The notes beneath the pieces were generated by a model. It searched no databases and had not been told where the DNA came from. It saw only the letters and a program-made list of their open reading frames with translations. A program made the translations under genes and the position numbers. Shown one piece after another: positions 63,947-64,000 of a stretch of 64,000 nt of DNA. Origin of the DNA: Nevskiaceae bacterium (GTDB lineage: Bacteria; Pseudomonadota; Gammaproteobacteria; Nevskiales; Nevskiaceae); the NCBI GenBank assembly GCA_004297005.1, contig SCVA01000005.1:47862-111861 (forward strand). The letters are read 5' to 3'. Positions within the stretch are counted from its first letter, which is position 1, and each line of letters opens with the position of its first letter.

Positions 63947-64000
63947 TGTCGAAGCGAAGGAAGTACAGCGTTGAGTTCAAGCGTGGTGCTGTGGAGCAGA
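63947..64000 (+). mobile_element. Start of an IS3-family transposase (OrfA), cut by window end
   Basis: Eighteen codons are visible, MSKRRKYSVEFKRGAVEQ. The RRKYSVEFKR opening is typical of the helix-turn-helix OrfA of IS3-family elements. AAGGAG lies about 8 nt before the ATG. The left inverted repeat is probably in 63890-63912 (around GTTAGCGCGGACA), but the right half lies outside the window so the ends cannot be paired. Confidence 0.75.

Overview
The window is chromosomal DNA of a GC-rich gammaproteobacterium. Evidence for this is the set of gene orders shared with Pseudomonas and Xanthomonas-like bacteria: trxA-rho divergent from rhlB; coaBC-dut-argB; holA-proA-nadD-rsfS-rlmH; rpmB-rpmG beside radC; minCDE; rpe-trpE; and trpGDC-crp-osmC-speD. 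A bacterial Anbu proteasome homologue, a phasin, a DUF1302/DUF1329 pair and an alkylsulfatase-like enzyme suggest a lipid- or hydrocarbon-using environmental organism (Nevskiales or a relative is possible, but this is a guess). Almost all of the window is ordinary, densely packed core genome; only the last 0.9 kb looks accessory.

Layout. 0-5 kb: minus-strand genes for a membrane protein, an alkylsulfatase-type metallo-beta-lactamase, an unknown lipoprotein, a gamma-carbonic anhydrase-like protein and a lipoprotein esterase. They are followed by a 580-bp AT-richer gap holding a structured, terminator-ended candidate RNA on the minus strand. 5-15.6 kb: oligopeptidase A, an H-NS-like protein, rho-trxA, rhlB, an HAD nucleotidase divergent from cysQ, a VanY-type carboxypeptidase and the methionine-salvage genes mtnBDC. 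15.6-31 kb: an SPFH protein, mgtE, L28/L33, radC-M48 protease-lemA, coaBC-dut, argB, the holA-proA-nadD-rsfS-rlmH block and a small oxidoreductase operon. 31-40 kb: the Anbu protease, then a PucR-type regulator with DUF1302 and DUF1329 envelope genes, then the alpha-E and circularly permuted ATP-grasp genes that usually accompany Anbu. 40-47.6 kb: minCDE, fadD, a YihY membrane protein, a phasin with a lysine/alanine tail, small proteins and purC. 47.7-63 kb: rpe-trpE, an MFS transporter, a bo3-type quinol oxidase operon with SURF1 and the RegB/RegA redox two-component system, trpGDC, a CRP/Vfr regulator, OsmC and speD. 63-64 kb: a zinc-ribbon protein and the start of an IS3-family transposase.

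Three themes stand out. First, several genes have a TATAAT-like -10 element only 5-8 nt before the ATG and no Shine-Dalgarno sequence, which suggests leaderless mRNAs; at cysQ and the nucleotidase two such elements overlap as a symmetric divergent promoter. Second, both trpE and trpG are preceded by short Trp-containing leader ORFs and hairpins, consistent with attenuation. Third, several core proteins carry low-complexity basic tails or extensions (Rho, RhlB, RsfS, the phasin, a DUF6489-type protein). No tRNA, rRNA or CRISPR array was recognised. Translations were read from the sequence; family assignments come from motif recognition, not database searches.
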